Source: Serratia oryzae
Lineage (GTDB): Bacteria > Pseudomonadota > Gammaproteobacteria > Enterobacterales > Enterobacteriaceae
NCBI RefSeq assembly: GCF_001976145.1
Contig: NZ_MOXD01000003.1
Coordinates: forward strand, 124,001 to 188,000
Direction of reading: 5' to 3'
DNA length: 64,000 bases
The position numbers and the translations under genes were made by a program. This document shows, piece by piece, positions 48,435 to 56,919 of the stretch. Under the pieces are notes generated by a model. It worked only from the letters and a program-made list of their open reading frames with translations, made no database searches and had not been told where the DNA came from. The first letter of the stretch is position 1. Every line of letters starts with the position of its first letter.

Positions 48435-48806
48435 TTAAGCGATAGCACTAACCGTTATTTCTATTTTCATGCCAGGGACAACTAATTTCTCAACAATAAC
48501 GGTTGAGCGGTTTGGGTACGGAAAGTTAAAATAGTTTTTATATATTTGGTCGAGTAATTTAACGTCATTAACATCGGTAAGATAAACAATAACCTGTAAT
48601 ACATTATCACTGTGACTATTGGCCGCCTGCAACGTTTTCGCCAGATTATCAAACGTCAGGGTGATCTGCTTTTCCGGGCTGCCGGTCTCGATCGTGCCGT
48701 CTGCCTTCACCGGGCCATGGGCGGTAAATAACATTCCACCGCCTTTGGTTGCCCAAGAAAAAGGTTGCCCAATCTCAGGCAGGCCGGTTTCAATAATTGT
48801 GCGCAT
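48435..48806 (-). CDS. RidA-family enamine/imine deaminase
   Basis: 123 residues, RidA/YjgF fold. The substrate Arg lies in YPNRSTVIVEKLVVPGMKIE; VYLTDVNDVKLLDQIYKNYF is typical. RidA proteins hydrolyse reactive enamines and imines released by PLP enzymes, fitting its place beside an aminotransferase. The start overlaps the end of the hydrolase gene by 17 nt; AAGGAG precedes ATG. Confidence 0.9.
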   Translation of the reverse strand: MRTIIETGLPEIGQPFSWATKGGGMLFTAHGPVKADGTIETGSPEKQITLTFDNLAKTLQAANSHSDNVLQVIVYLTDVNDVKLLDQIYKNYFNFPYPNRSTVIVEKLVVPGMKIEITVSAIA

Positions 48807-49605
48807 CGGGGGTTTCTCCTTGCTTAAGCAATTGGTGGTTCAGGGCCCCACCAGCGGCAAAAAGCGCGTCCAGAACGTTAAAGTGATTGGCGCCCGCAAC
48901 CGCATAGCGGCTGACCGGCAACCCTTTGTCTTTCAATACCCTGTAATAATGCAGGGATTGACCAATCAGCTCCGGCAGCTCAGCCGCACCGTAAAACAAC
49001 ACCATCGGCGTCAGGTGCTGAGGAATATTGCGCACCGGGCTCAGGGTTGTCATCTGCTGTTCAGTCAGGCGTAATTGCCGGTTAACGTAGGTGTCTAACA
49101 GGGGTTCAAGTTCAAAAATACCGCTGATGGGGAAAACAGCCTGAAGGCATGGATGATGCTGCCAATACGCAGCCAGATGCCCCCCGGCAGAGTGGCCGCA
49201 CAGATAAATCGGCCTGTTACCGCGCTGTTTCTCTCGCTGCTCAATCGCATCCAGCGCTACGCCCACCTGCTGGCAAATATCGTCCAGCGTCGCAGCCGGT
49301 GCCAAGGGATATTCCACCAGCACCACATCAAAACCTAATGACAAAGGCACTTCGGCAATAAACGCAAAATCGTCTTTATTACAGAATTGCCAATAACCGC
49401 CATGCAGAAATATAACGACGCCTTTATGCTCTTCGGCTGAATATAACCAATCAAAAACCGCTCGTGAAACCGAGCCATAGGGAATATTACGCTCATGACG
49501 TACCTTTCGATAAACCTGCTGGCTGCGCGATTGAAAAGACCTCAGGATTGCATCTTCATCTGCCACCGCCGCGCCATTATCATAATCCCCTGCGAGAAGT
49601 TTCAT
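48790..49605 (-). CDS. Alpha/beta hydrolase, kynurenine formamidase-like
   Basis: 271 residues with HGGYW at 68-72 (oxyanion motif of the HGGxW type seen in eukaryote-like kynurenine formamidases), nucleophile Ser in CGHSAGGHLAAYW, an acidic residue in LFYGAAELPE and a His in VAGANHFNVLDA. This type deformylates N-formylkynurenine; close relatives are carbamate or ester hydrolases. First gene of a four-gene operon with RidA, aminotransferase and permease. The tryptophan dioxygenase needed to supply N-formylkynurenine is about 39 kb away in the window. Confidence 0.8.
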   Translation of the reverse strand: MKLLAGDYDNGAAVADEDAILRSFQSRSQQVYRKVRHERNIPYGSVSRAVFDWLYSAEEHKGVVIFLHGGYWQFCNKDDFAFIAEVPLSLGFDVVLVEYPLAPAATLDDICQQVGVALDAIEQREKQRGNRPIYLCGHSAGGHLAAYWQHHPCLQAVFPISGIFELEPLLDTYVNRQLRLTEQQMTTLSPVRNIPQHLTPMVLFYGAAELPELIGQSLHYYRVLKDKGLPVSRYAVAGANHFNVLDALFAAGGALNHQLLKQGETPDAHNY

Positions 49606-49795
49606 ATATTAAACTGTGTTTATTATTTAAGATGTGCGTTAACTATTAGCAACCAGGAAAATTATTGTCAAGGAGGGTGCAACAGCAATGCGTGATCGCC
49701 GATATAAAATTAAAATTTCACGCAATAAGTTTCACTGGTAAAACTTATTGGCTTTATTTTTCGTTTCATCAATGAAACACGAAAATAAATTCTGA

Positions 49796-50701
49796 TTAAA
49801 AATGCTGTGGCCGCAGTTGCGCTAATTGACTGAGGTGTTGGTAGGCATAATCCCAAAACGTTCGCACCTTCAGCGGCATCCATTGCACATGATTGGCCAC
49901 CAGTTGCACCGGTATCGGTGCCGGTTCGTATGCCGTCAGCAACCGCACCAACGTGCCAGCCGCCAGATCGTCCGCTACCTGATAAGACAATAACCGGGCA
50001 ATTCCTTTACCTGCCCGCACCGCCAAAAGCTGTGTTTCCACCTCGTTTAACAGGAGCCGTGGCGTCAAGCGCACTCGCTCACTGCTTTCCCGTGGCCCAA
50101 AACGCCATTCGCGCATTGAAGTATGCAAGGTACCGACGATGGTGTCGTGATCGGCTAACTCCGCAGGGGCATGGGGTTCGCCGCGCTGGGCCAGATAGGC
50201 CGGGCTAGCCACCGTCACCCGCGTCACTTCACCTAATTTGCGCGCCACTTTGCTGGAGTCTTGCAAATAACCAATGCGTACTGCCACATCCAGGCCTTCA
50301 TCAACCAGATCCAGATTACGATCGTTAAGCTGCATCTCGATCTAGATCTGCGGATAACGTTCAAGAAACGCCATCACTACCGGCGCCACATGCTTGCGCC
50401 CGAACTGCACCGGGGCGGTGATTCGCAGCAAGCCCGTCAACTGGGCTTCTGCGGTTCCCATCAGCGCGTCCTGATAGCCGTGCAACAACGCTCGAGCGCG
50501 CTCTGCCAGCTGCAGCCCCGCCTCGGTCGGTGCCAGACGGCGAGTTGTGCGCTCCACCAATCGGGCCCCAAAGCGCTGCTCCAATGAGGCAATAGCCCTG
50601 GTGATCGCCGGTGCGGAACGGTGCAGCTTGCGAGCCGCACCGGCCAGGCTGCCATGCTGGATCACCGCGACAAAGATCGCCAACTCATCTAAACGGTCCA
50701 T
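49796..50701 (-). pseudogene. LysR-family regulator with an in-frame amber codon
   Basis: One continuous frame of about 301 codons is cut by TAG at 50342-50344. Before it lie the DNA-binding domain (FVAVIQHGSLAGAARKLHRS, then RAIASLEQRFGARLVERTTR) and the start of the effector domain; after it the rest (MQLNDRNLDLVDEGLDVAVR, LTPRLLLNEVETQLLAVRAG). In relatives the position is usually acidic or neutral (for example GAG), so one base change could explain it. It is divergent from the GST gene it would regulate. Unless an amber suppressor exists, the protein is truncated after the DNA-binding domain. Confidence 0.85.
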
Positions 50702-50800
50702 AAATTATTCCAATAAATGAAATTATCAATTTCCATCTTCCAGGATTCCCATCAATTTAAGCAAGAGTATTCTGGTTGGACATCAAACAGGAGAGAGATC

Positions 50801-51433
50801 ATGCAAAAACTAAAATTGTACGGCGTGCCCGTATCCGGCCATTGTCACCGCGTAGAGCTGTTGCTGCGTATGCTCGCACTGCCTTACGAATATTGCCCCG
50901 CTCCCGCAGAGATCCGCAGCAGCGACGCTTTTCTCCGCCTCAATCCCCTTGGCCAGATCCCGGTATTGCTTGATGGCGAGCAGGTACTCACCGACAGTAA
51001 TGCCATAATGGTTTATCTGATCAAGCGCTATGCCCCTGATAGCCACTGGTTGCCAGAGGAGCCTTGGGCAGCGGCTCAGGTGCAGATCTGGCTTTCGCAA
51101 GCCGCGGGTGAAGTACGCTACGGCCCCGCATCCTGTCGAATGGTGAAACAATTTTCTGTCGCCGAAAACTACCAGAACGCACTCAGCATTAGCGAACGCT
51201 TTTTGGCACACCTGGATCAGCATCTCACCCAGCGTGAATTTTTGGCTACCGAACGCCCGACCATCGCCGATCTGGCTTGCTACAGCTATGTTGCGGTAGC
51301 CCCGGAAGGAGGTGTTTCGCTCTCTCCCTACCCGGCAATCCAACGCTGGGCGGCACGCATTGCCGGGTTGCCAGGGTTCTTCCCAATGCCCGAACTGCCT
51401 TTACCAGAACCCACCAGCAGGCCAATCAAATGA
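50801..51433 (+). CDS. Glutathione S-transferase family protein
   Basis: 210 residues. Thioredoxin-like N-terminal domain with YGVPVSGHCHRVELLLRML, LGQIPVLLDGEQVLTDSNAI and MVYLIKRYAP; helical C-terminal domain with RPTIADLACYSYVAVAPEGG. Start at 50801 follows AGGAGAGAG. Its stop overlaps the next start (ATGA). Divergent LysR gene upstream. Substrate unknown. Confidence 0.92.
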   Translation: MQKLKLYGVPVSGHCHRVELLLRMLALPYEYCPAPAEIRSSDAFLRLNPLGQIPVLLDGEQVLTDSNAIMVYLIKRYAPDSHWLPEEPWAAAQVQIWLSQAAGEVRYGPASCRMVKQFSVAENYQNALSISERFLAHLDQHLTQREFLATERPTIADLACYSYVAVAPEGGVSLSPYPAIQRWAARIAGLPGFFPMPELPLPEPTSRPIK

Positions 51434-52341
51434 CAACATCAGTGTTTCACCCCGGTGAATTACGTGCCCAGGCGCTGGCGGGTTTTGACGCCGTCAGCGG
51501 CTATATTTACCCAGCAATGCCCGAGCAGCATCGTGAGTTTTTTGCTCAGTTGCCTTATCTGTTTGTCGCCACGCTGGATGAACAGCATTGGCCGGTTGCC
51601 ACCGTGTTCAACGGTTTTGCCGGGTTTCTGCGCACTCCTGACGAAACACACCTGCGCATCATTTCTGCGCGGCGGGTGGACGATCCGGCACAGGCCGCAC
51701 TGCACGTGGGCCATCCGATTGGTGCATTAGGGCTCGATTTCAGCAACCGGCGGCGTAACCGCGTTAACGGTATCATCAGCCGTATGGACAAGAATCGCGT
51801 TGAAATTGAAGTCCATCAAAGCTTTGGCAATTGCCCACAATACATTCAGCGACGCGTACTGTCCCCGTCGCCTCCCAGCCCTTTGCCGATGAATGTCCTC
51901 AGCAGCTTGGATCCTCACGCTCGCAAAATGATCCAACAGGCCGACACCTGTTTTGTTGCCAGCTATGCACATGGCAGTTCCCCGCAAGGAGGCGTGGATA
52001 TTTCGCACCGTGGCGGCAAACCGGGGTTTATCCATCTTGATGATGAAACCCTGTGGATACCGGATTTTCGTGGTAATCGTTACATGAACACGCTGGGGAA
52101 TTTATTGCTGCAACCGCGCGCTGCACTGCTGTTTATCGACTTCGAACAGGGGGATATTTTGCATTTGCAGGGGGAAACGCAGATCTTATGGCAGCCTGGG
52201 AAGGGAGGCGTGGAAGGCGCAGAGCGTTACTGGCGATTTGATGTGAGCCGTGCGTGGCGATTTCAGCACGCCTTCCCCTGGCATGCTCAGGATGCCGAGT
52301 TTTCCCCGGCAACTTTGCGTACCGGAACCTGGTTAGGTTAA
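51430..52341 (+). CDS. Pyridoxamine 5'-phosphate oxidase-fold flavin-binding protein
   Basis: 303 residues with the split-barrel PNPOx-like fold repeated: FFAQLPYLFVATLDEQHWPV in the first half, and KMIQQADTCFVASYAHGSSP, DISHRGGKPGFI and RGNRYMNTLGNLL in the second. Members bind FMN or haem and act as oxidoreductases. The ATG at 51430 overlaps the GST stop. It forms a two-gene unit with the GST; the recurring pair suggests detoxification of a small electrophile. Confidence 0.86.
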   Translation: MTTSVFHPGELRAQALAGFDAVSGYIYPAMPEQHREFFAQLPYLFVATLDEQHWPVATVFNGFAGFLRTPDETHLRIISARRVDDPAQAALHVGHPIGALGLDFSNRRRNRVNGIISRMDKNRVEIEVHQSFGNCPQYIQRRVLSPSPPSPLPMNVLSSLDPHARKMIQQADTCFVASYAHGSSPQGGVDISHRGGKPGFIHLDDETLWIPDFRGNRYMNTLGNLLLQPRAALLFIDFEQGDILHLQGETQILWQPGKGGVEGAERYWRFDVSRAWRFQHAFPWHAQDAEFSPATLRTGTWLG

Positions 52342-52663
52342 AAAGGTATTACCGACTCTGTTCATCTAAAATCTTAGGAAAATGCAGCATTTAATACTGA
52401 AATACAGAGGAAGGTTTCTCTTTTGAAAAGTAAAATGCCCTGAGGATGACAGCGTTCATCTGCCAATAACCCAATGATAGTTAATAGTAAATTCCCCCCG
52501 TGGCTGCTCAATAGCAACAGCGGGCTGAGAACAGAAACTCCTAGAGCAAAAACCAGACAATAGCCTTTTTCTTAGTAATGCCATTCCCAAAAAACCCGTA
52601 GTGCGTTAAGGTAAAAGCGGAGAAACCTCCAGTGTGTACAGTTCTACTCAAAGGAGCTTGAGT
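52342..52663. other. Intergenic region, no gene seen
   Basis: About 320 bp of spacer; contains the ribosome site AAAGGAG for the small gene at 52664. No terminator or RNA gene was recognised. Confidence 0.4.
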
Positions 52664-52885
52664 ATGTTTCCTGAATACCGTGAATTAATATCGCAACTCA
52701 AATCAAGTCATCCCCGCTTCCAGTCGTTGTTTGAAAAACACAATCAGCTTGACCATGAAATTTCCAGATTAGAAGGGCCTTCTGGCACAGGATACTGTGA
52801 TGAAGTCGTCCGGCTGAAAAAGGAAAAACTGCATATCAAGGATGAGATACATAAAATTCTGAAAGCAGAAAATACAACGAAGTAG
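52664..52885 (+). CDS. YdcH-family (DUF465) small protein
   Basis: 73 residues of mostly helical, charged sequence: FPEYRELISQLKSSHPRFQS, FEKHNQLDHEISRLEGPSG and VVRLKKEKLHIKDEIHKIL. This matches DUF465/YdcH, whose role is unknown. The start at 52664 is chosen because of AAAGGAGCTTGAGT; the longer frame begins before that site. Confidence 0.9.
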   Translation: MFPEYRELISQLKSSHPRFQSLFEKHNQLDHEISRLEGPSGTGYCDEVVRLKKEKLHIKDEIHKILKAENTTK

Positions 52886-53164
52886 CGCATGCCGATCCCC
52901 GCTCTGCTGCGGGGATCTCCATCTCTCTTATCATCGGCTTTTCTCCCCAAACCAACAACCGGCATCGATAGCGCGGTTCGAACTGCAGTGCCAACCCCCA
53001 GTATTGCCCTCTTCGGGACGCTGGTCACAGACAAACTCAATGGTAAGTGCTTGAATAATGGCGGGGAGCTGCCGTATCTCTCCGTAAAGTACTTGCCATG
53101 GAGCCTACTTTTGCGGCATTTTGGCAGGACAGCCCAAGTTCCAGCGATCTTTACGAGCAATGCG

Positions 53165-53926
53165 ATGATTAAATGGCCGTGGAAAGCGCATCAACCGCAA
53201 GCGGAAACATTTGCCCAGTGGCGGGAAGCACTGGATATTCCCCTGCTCTCTCCTCTAAACGAAGATGAACAGCGGCGTTTAGTTGCCGTTGCTAGCCAGA
53301 TCTTGCAAAACAAACGTATCGTGCCGCTACAGGGGCTTGAATTAACACCGTTGATGCAGGCGCGCATAGCCTTGCTGTTTGCTCTGCCTGTTATGGAACT
53401 GGGGGCTGAATGCCTGGACGGCTTTAACGAGATCCTGCTTTATCCCGCACCGTTTATCGTCGAAGACGAGTGGCAGGATGACATTGGCCTGGTCCATTCT
53501 GGGCCGGTGGTGCAATCAGGGCAGAGTTGGGAACAGGGCCCTATCGTTCTGAACTGGCTGGATGTGCAGGACTCTTTCGATCTTTCCGGCTTCAACCTGG
53601 TTATTCATGAAGCCGTGCATAAGCTGGATATGCGCAATGGCGGCACCACAACGGGCATTCCTTCCATTCCGTTGCGCGATATCGCTGCTTGGGAATACGA
53701 TCTGCACAGCGCGATGGAAAACCTGCAGGACGAGATAGATATGGTTGGCGAGGCCGCAGCCAGCATGGATGCTTATGCCGCCAGCGATCCCGCAGAGTGT
53801 TTTGCCGTGCTGTCTGAATATTTCTTTAGCGCACCAGAGCTGCTGGCTAACCGTTTTCCCGCCATGTATGACCACTTCCGTCGTTTTTATAAGCAAGATA
53901 CGTTGGCACGTTTGCAACGCGGATAG
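53165..53926 (+). CDS. mtfA: MtfA, Mlc-titrating zinc peptidase
   Basis: 253 residues starting [12 protein letters not shown], the family start; the open frame extends far upstream but without homology. Zinc site HEAVHKLD (HExxH) with a downstream Glu in [20 protein letters not shown], and [20 protein letters not shown], are conserved. MtfA binds the repressor Mlc and so frees ptsG expression. It is followed by tRNA-Asn, as in E. coli (asnT). Base 53927 to 54046 holds no gene. Confidence 0.95.
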   Translation: MIKWPWKAHQPQAETFAQWREALDIPLLSPLNEDEQRRLVAVASQILQNKRIVPLQGLELTPLMQARIALLFALPVMELGAECLDGFNEILLYPAPFIVEDEWQDDIGLVHSGPVVQSGQSWEQGPIVLNWLDVQDSFDLSGFNLVIHEAVHKLDMRNGGTTTGIPSIPLRDIAAWEYDLHSAMENLQDEIDMVGEAAASMDAYAASDPAECFAVLSEYFFSAPELLANRFPAMYDHFRRFYKQDTLARLQRG

Positions 53927-54046
53927 CCCGGTAGCACAACACCGCCTCGCTAAGCTTGCTCAGATGATGAGCAGTCACACCATTACCCGCAATTTAGCGT
54001 TGACACACCCTGAGCGGCTGGATATGATGCGCCCCGTTCACACGAT

Positions 54047-54122
54047 TCCTCTGTAGTTCAGTCGGTAGAACGGCGGACTGTTAATCCGTATGTCACTGGT
54101 TCGAGTCCAGTCAGAGGAGCCA
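54047..54122 (+). tRNA. asnT: tRNA-Asn (GTT)
   Basis: 76 nt including an encoded CCA. Acceptor arms TCCTCTG and CAGAGGA pair, anticodon loop reads CTGTTAA with anticodon GTT, and T-loop GGTTCGAGTCC is present. This locus is a common integration site for islands in Enterobacterales; no integrase is adjacent here. Confidence 0.97.
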
Positions 54123-54130
54123 AATTTAGA

Positions 54131-54162
54131 AAAGCCCGCTTAGGCAACTAAGCGGGCTTTTT
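54131..54162 (+). terminator. Terminator after tRNA-Asn
   Basis: AAAGCCCGCTTAG (54131-54143), loop GCAA, CTAAGCGGGCTTT (54148-54160), followed by TT. A 13-bp stem 9 nt after the tRNA CCA end. Confidence 0.92.
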
Positions 54163-54211
54163 GATGCCTGCTCTACCCTCTGGGAAACGGGCGCTGTTGC
54201 GATACCCTCTT

Positions 54212-54503
54212 TTACAGCAGAATCTGGAACAGCACTGCGAAGAGAATAATATTGGCGAGCATGACGGCCCAGCCGTGATAAAGCGCTGGTAATATCTCCG
54301 TTGAGCGCACTCCCCCACCAAGCCGATAGCCAGCGCCCAAGTAGCATAACGATAATGGCAAAACTAAAACCGGCCTCATAACGCAACTTACCTTCCGTCA
54401 TCTTCTGAATACACCCAGACATAAGCCAACCCACCAACAAGGTGACAGCACTCATCGGCAGGCCGACGGAACCGGCTGTCATCATCAATGCCGATACCGA
54501 CAA
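54212..54503 (-). pseudogene. Remnant of a membrane protein
   Basis: Reading from about 54503 gives LPMSAVTLLVGWLMSGCIQK and GFSFAIIVMLLGRWLSAWWG; a frame change near 54300 then gives LYHGWAVMLANIILFAVLFQ and ILL-stop at 54212. This looks like the last helices of a transport-type protein broken by a frameshift. The N-terminal part is not present upstream. Family not recognised. Confidence 0.5.
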
Positions 54504-54722
54504 CCTAAATAACGGGACGTAATCAGATCACGCTTTCAATATTTAACATGAAAAGTACAATTTTTTACTTGAATGTTACATTCCATTAAACTTTTGTTAC
54601 CTCATACTCATCGAACTACCACCACATGCTGGCTTAACACCTGCCCCCCGCTTCCTGACCTGCTGTAAAGGGCGGTTGATAAAGAGTAATTGCCGTATGT
54701 CTACCACTACTGAGGGAGCTCG

Positions 54723-55895
54723 ATGATGAAAACTCTTAACCCGATGTTGGAAAAGTTACTGCCTATTCTGCCACTTATTGCGGCCAACGCCGCAGAAGCA
54801 GAAAGAGAGCGAAAAGTGCCAGATGAGAATATCCGGTTACTGAAAGAAATAGGCATGCACCGCGCTTTTCAGCCGAAAAAATACGGTGGGCTGGAAATCT
54901 CCCTGCCAGAATTCACCGACTGCGTTGCCGCACTGGCCGGTGCCTGTGGTGGCACCGCCTGGGCTTTCAGCTTGCTGTGCACCCACAGCCACCAGTTGGC
55001 GATGTTCTCCGCCAAACTGCAACAAGAAATCTGGGGCGAAAACCCGGACGCCACCGCCAGCAGCAGCATTGCGCCTTTTGGCCGGATTGAAGAAGCCGAA
55101 GGAGGGATCTATCTGAGTGGTGAAATGGGCTGGAGCAGCGGTTGCGATCATGCCGAATGGGCGATCGTCGGTTTTCGTCGCAACAACGCCGCCGGTGAGC
55201 CAATCTACAGCTTCGGTGTGATCCCACGCAGCGATTATGAAATTCGTGATGACTGGTATGCCGTGGGCATGCGCGGCAGTGGTTCCAAAACGCTGGTTAT
55301 CAACCACGCCTTCATCCCCAACCACCGCATTGAAGCCGCTCAAGACATGATGCAGGGGCGTTCTTCAGGCTTTGGCCTCTATCCGGACAGCAATATTTTC
55401 TACACGCCGTATCGCCCCTATTTTGCCTGCGGTTTTGCCGCGATCAGCCTCGGCGTCGCCGAACGCATGCTGGTCGCCTTTAAAGAAAAAACCCAAAATC
55501 GCGTGCGCGCCTACACCGGTGCCAGCGTGGGGACGGCAACGCCAGCGCTGATGCGCCTGGCAGAATCGACCCATCAGGTTGCCGCTGCCCGGGCCTTTTT
55601 GGAAAAAACCTGGCAAGAACACGCCGAGCATGGGCGACGTCATCAATATCCTACCCATAACACCCTGACTTATTGGCGTACCAATCAGGCTTATGCGGTA
55701 AAAATGTGTATCGCGGCGGTAGATCGTCTGTTCAGTGCCGCAGGCGCGACCAGTTGGATGGAAAGCAATGAGATTCAGCGGTTGTTCCGCGACTCTCATA
55801 TGACCGGGGCACACGCTTATACCGATTACGATGTATGTGCGCAGATCCTGGGGCGCGAACTGATGGGGTTAGAACCCGATCCCACCATGGTATAA
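54723..55895 (+). CDS. Flavin-dependent monooxygenase, oxygenase component (4-HPA type)
   Basis: 390 residues, acyl-CoA dehydrogenase fold: MHRAFQPKKYGGLEISLPEF, ACGGTAWAFSLLCTHSHQLA, GEMGWSSGCDHAEWAIVGF, GMRGSGSKTLVINHAFIPNH, and near the end GATSWMESNEIQRLFRDSHM. This matches the C2 oxygenase of 4-hydroxyphenylacetate 3-hydroxylase and HsaA-like enzymes that use reduced flavin from a partner. The partner follows 20 nt later. The start codon could be 54723 or 54726. Ring-cleavage genes are absent from the window, so the substrate is inferred. Confidence 0.84.
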   Translation: MMKTLNPMLEKLLPILPLIAANAAEAERERKVPDENIRLLKEIGMHRAFQPKKYGGLEISLPEFTDCVAALAGACGGTAWAFSLLCTHSHQLAMFSAKLQQEIWGENPDATASSSIAPFGRIEEAEGGIYLSGEMGWSSGCDHAEWAIVGFRRNNAAGEPIYSFGVIPRSDYEIRDDWYAVGMRGSGSKTLVINHAFIPNHRIEAAQDMMQGRSSGFGLYPDSNIFYTPYRPYFACGFAAISLGVAERMLVAFKEKTQNRVRAYTGASVGTATPALMRLAESTHQVAAARAFLEKTWQEHAEHGRRHQYPTHNTLTYWRTNQAYAVKMCIAAVDRLFSAAGATSWMESNEIQRLFRDSHMTGAHAYTDYDVCAQILGRELMGLEPDPTMV

Positions 55896-55915
55896 CAAGC
55901 CGGAGAACCTATTTG

Positions 55916-56860
55916 ATGACAGATCACACAGACAATACCCTGGATCCCCGCGCTTTTCGCCGTGCCTTGGGTAACTTCGCCACCGGAGTGACGGTAGTGA
56001 CCGCTACCGCTCCGAATGGCACCCGCGTGGGCATGACGGCGAACAGTTTTAACTCGGTGTCGTTAGATCCGCCGCTGGTGCTGTGGAGTATTGATAAACG
56101 CTCCGGCAGCTATCCGATCTTTGAACAGGCCAGCCACTTTGCCATTAATGTGCTGGCCGCCGATCAAGTGGACCTGTCCAATCGGTTTGCCCGCCCCAGC
56201 GAAGATAAATTTGCCGGGATTGAGGTCAGCGCTGGCGCGGGTGACGCGCCCTTGTTGGCGGACTGTGCCGCACGTTTTCAGTGTGAGAAATACCAGCAGA
56301 TTGACGGCGGCGATCACTGGATCCTGATCGGCAAAGTCGTGGCATTTGACGATCTGGGCCGCGCGCCGCTGGTGTATCACCAAGGAGCCTACTCCATGGT
56401 CTTGCCTTACCAGCAAGTGTCGGAAAAGGTTGCAGATAACGCGGGGGCCAGCGCCAGGCAGGAGCGCCTTAATCACAATGTCTACTATTTACTCACGCAG
56501 GCGCTGCGTAGCTATCAAGCCAGTTACCAGCCTAAGCAACTTTCCACCGGGTTGCGTATCAGTGAAGCCAGAATGCTGTTGGTGCTCGACAGCAATGCCT
56601 GCCTTGATATGACCGGACTCATGGCAGAAGTGGCCATGTCGAGCAGAGAGATCGAAGAGGCGCAGGAAACCTTGCGTCGTAAAGGCCTGATAGCCAGCAC
56701 GGAGAACGGCTACCACCTGACAACCGCCGGTGAACGCCAAGCCGAGGTGTTACGGGACATCGCGGCCAAACAGCAGGAGCAGATGCTGGCCGCTTTCTCT
56801 GCGGATGAAGTGGGGATCTTGAAAAAGCTGCTGCGCGGGATTATTGCCAACGCCAATTGA
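55916..56860 (+). CDS. Flavin reductase with C-terminal MarR-like domain
   Basis: 314 residues. Residues ~10-170 are a short-chain flavin reductase: FRRALGNFATGVTVVTATAP, GMTANSFNSVSLDPPLVLWS, HFAINVLAADQVDLSNRFAR. Residues ~190-314 resemble a MarR winged helix (YYLLTQALRSYQ, DMTGLMAEVAMSSREIEEAQ, LRRKGLIASTENGYHLTTAG). This is the layout of the C1 reductase of Acinetobacter 4-hydroxyphenylacetate hydroxylase, where that domain senses substrate and activates reduction. GGAG precedes the start; the next gene is convergent across a 13-bp hairpin. Confidence 0.87.
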   Translation: MTDHTDNTLDPRAFRRALGNFATGVTVVTATAPNGTRVGMTANSFNSVSLDPPLVLWSIDKRSGSYPIFEQASHFAINVLAADQVDLSNRFARPSEDKFAGIEVSAGAGDAPLLADCAARFQCEKYQQIDGGDHWILIGKVVAFDDLGRAPLVYHQGAYSMVLPYQQVSEKVADNAGASARQERLNHNVYYLLTQALRSYQASYQPKQLSTGLRISEARMLLVLDSNACLDMTGLMAEVAMSSREIEEAQETLRRKGLIASTENGYHLTTAGERQAEVLRDIAAKQQEQMLAAFSADEVGILKKLLRGIIANAN

Positions 56861-56871
56861 AAACCTCTGCC

Positions 56872-56907
56872 AACGCCATCATTCGCAACCCGGTGAATGA
56901 TGGCGTT
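56872..56907. terminator. Bidirectional hairpin
   Basis: AACGCCATCATTC (56872-56884) pairs perfectly with GAATGATGGCGTT (56895-56907), between two converging genes. It has no strong U-run, so it may act as a transcript-end barrier for both. Confidence 0.6.
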
Positions 56908-56919
56908 GCCGCCATCCCC

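Noticed and set aside
52889..53164. N-terminal extension of the MtfA frame
   Set aside because: The 92 residues before MIKWPW have no similarity to the family, and the region includes inverted-repeat-like spacer sequence; the family starts at 53165.
54047..54122. Integrative island attached at tRNA-Asn
   Set aside because: No integrase and no repeat of the tRNA 3' end was seen downstream in the window.
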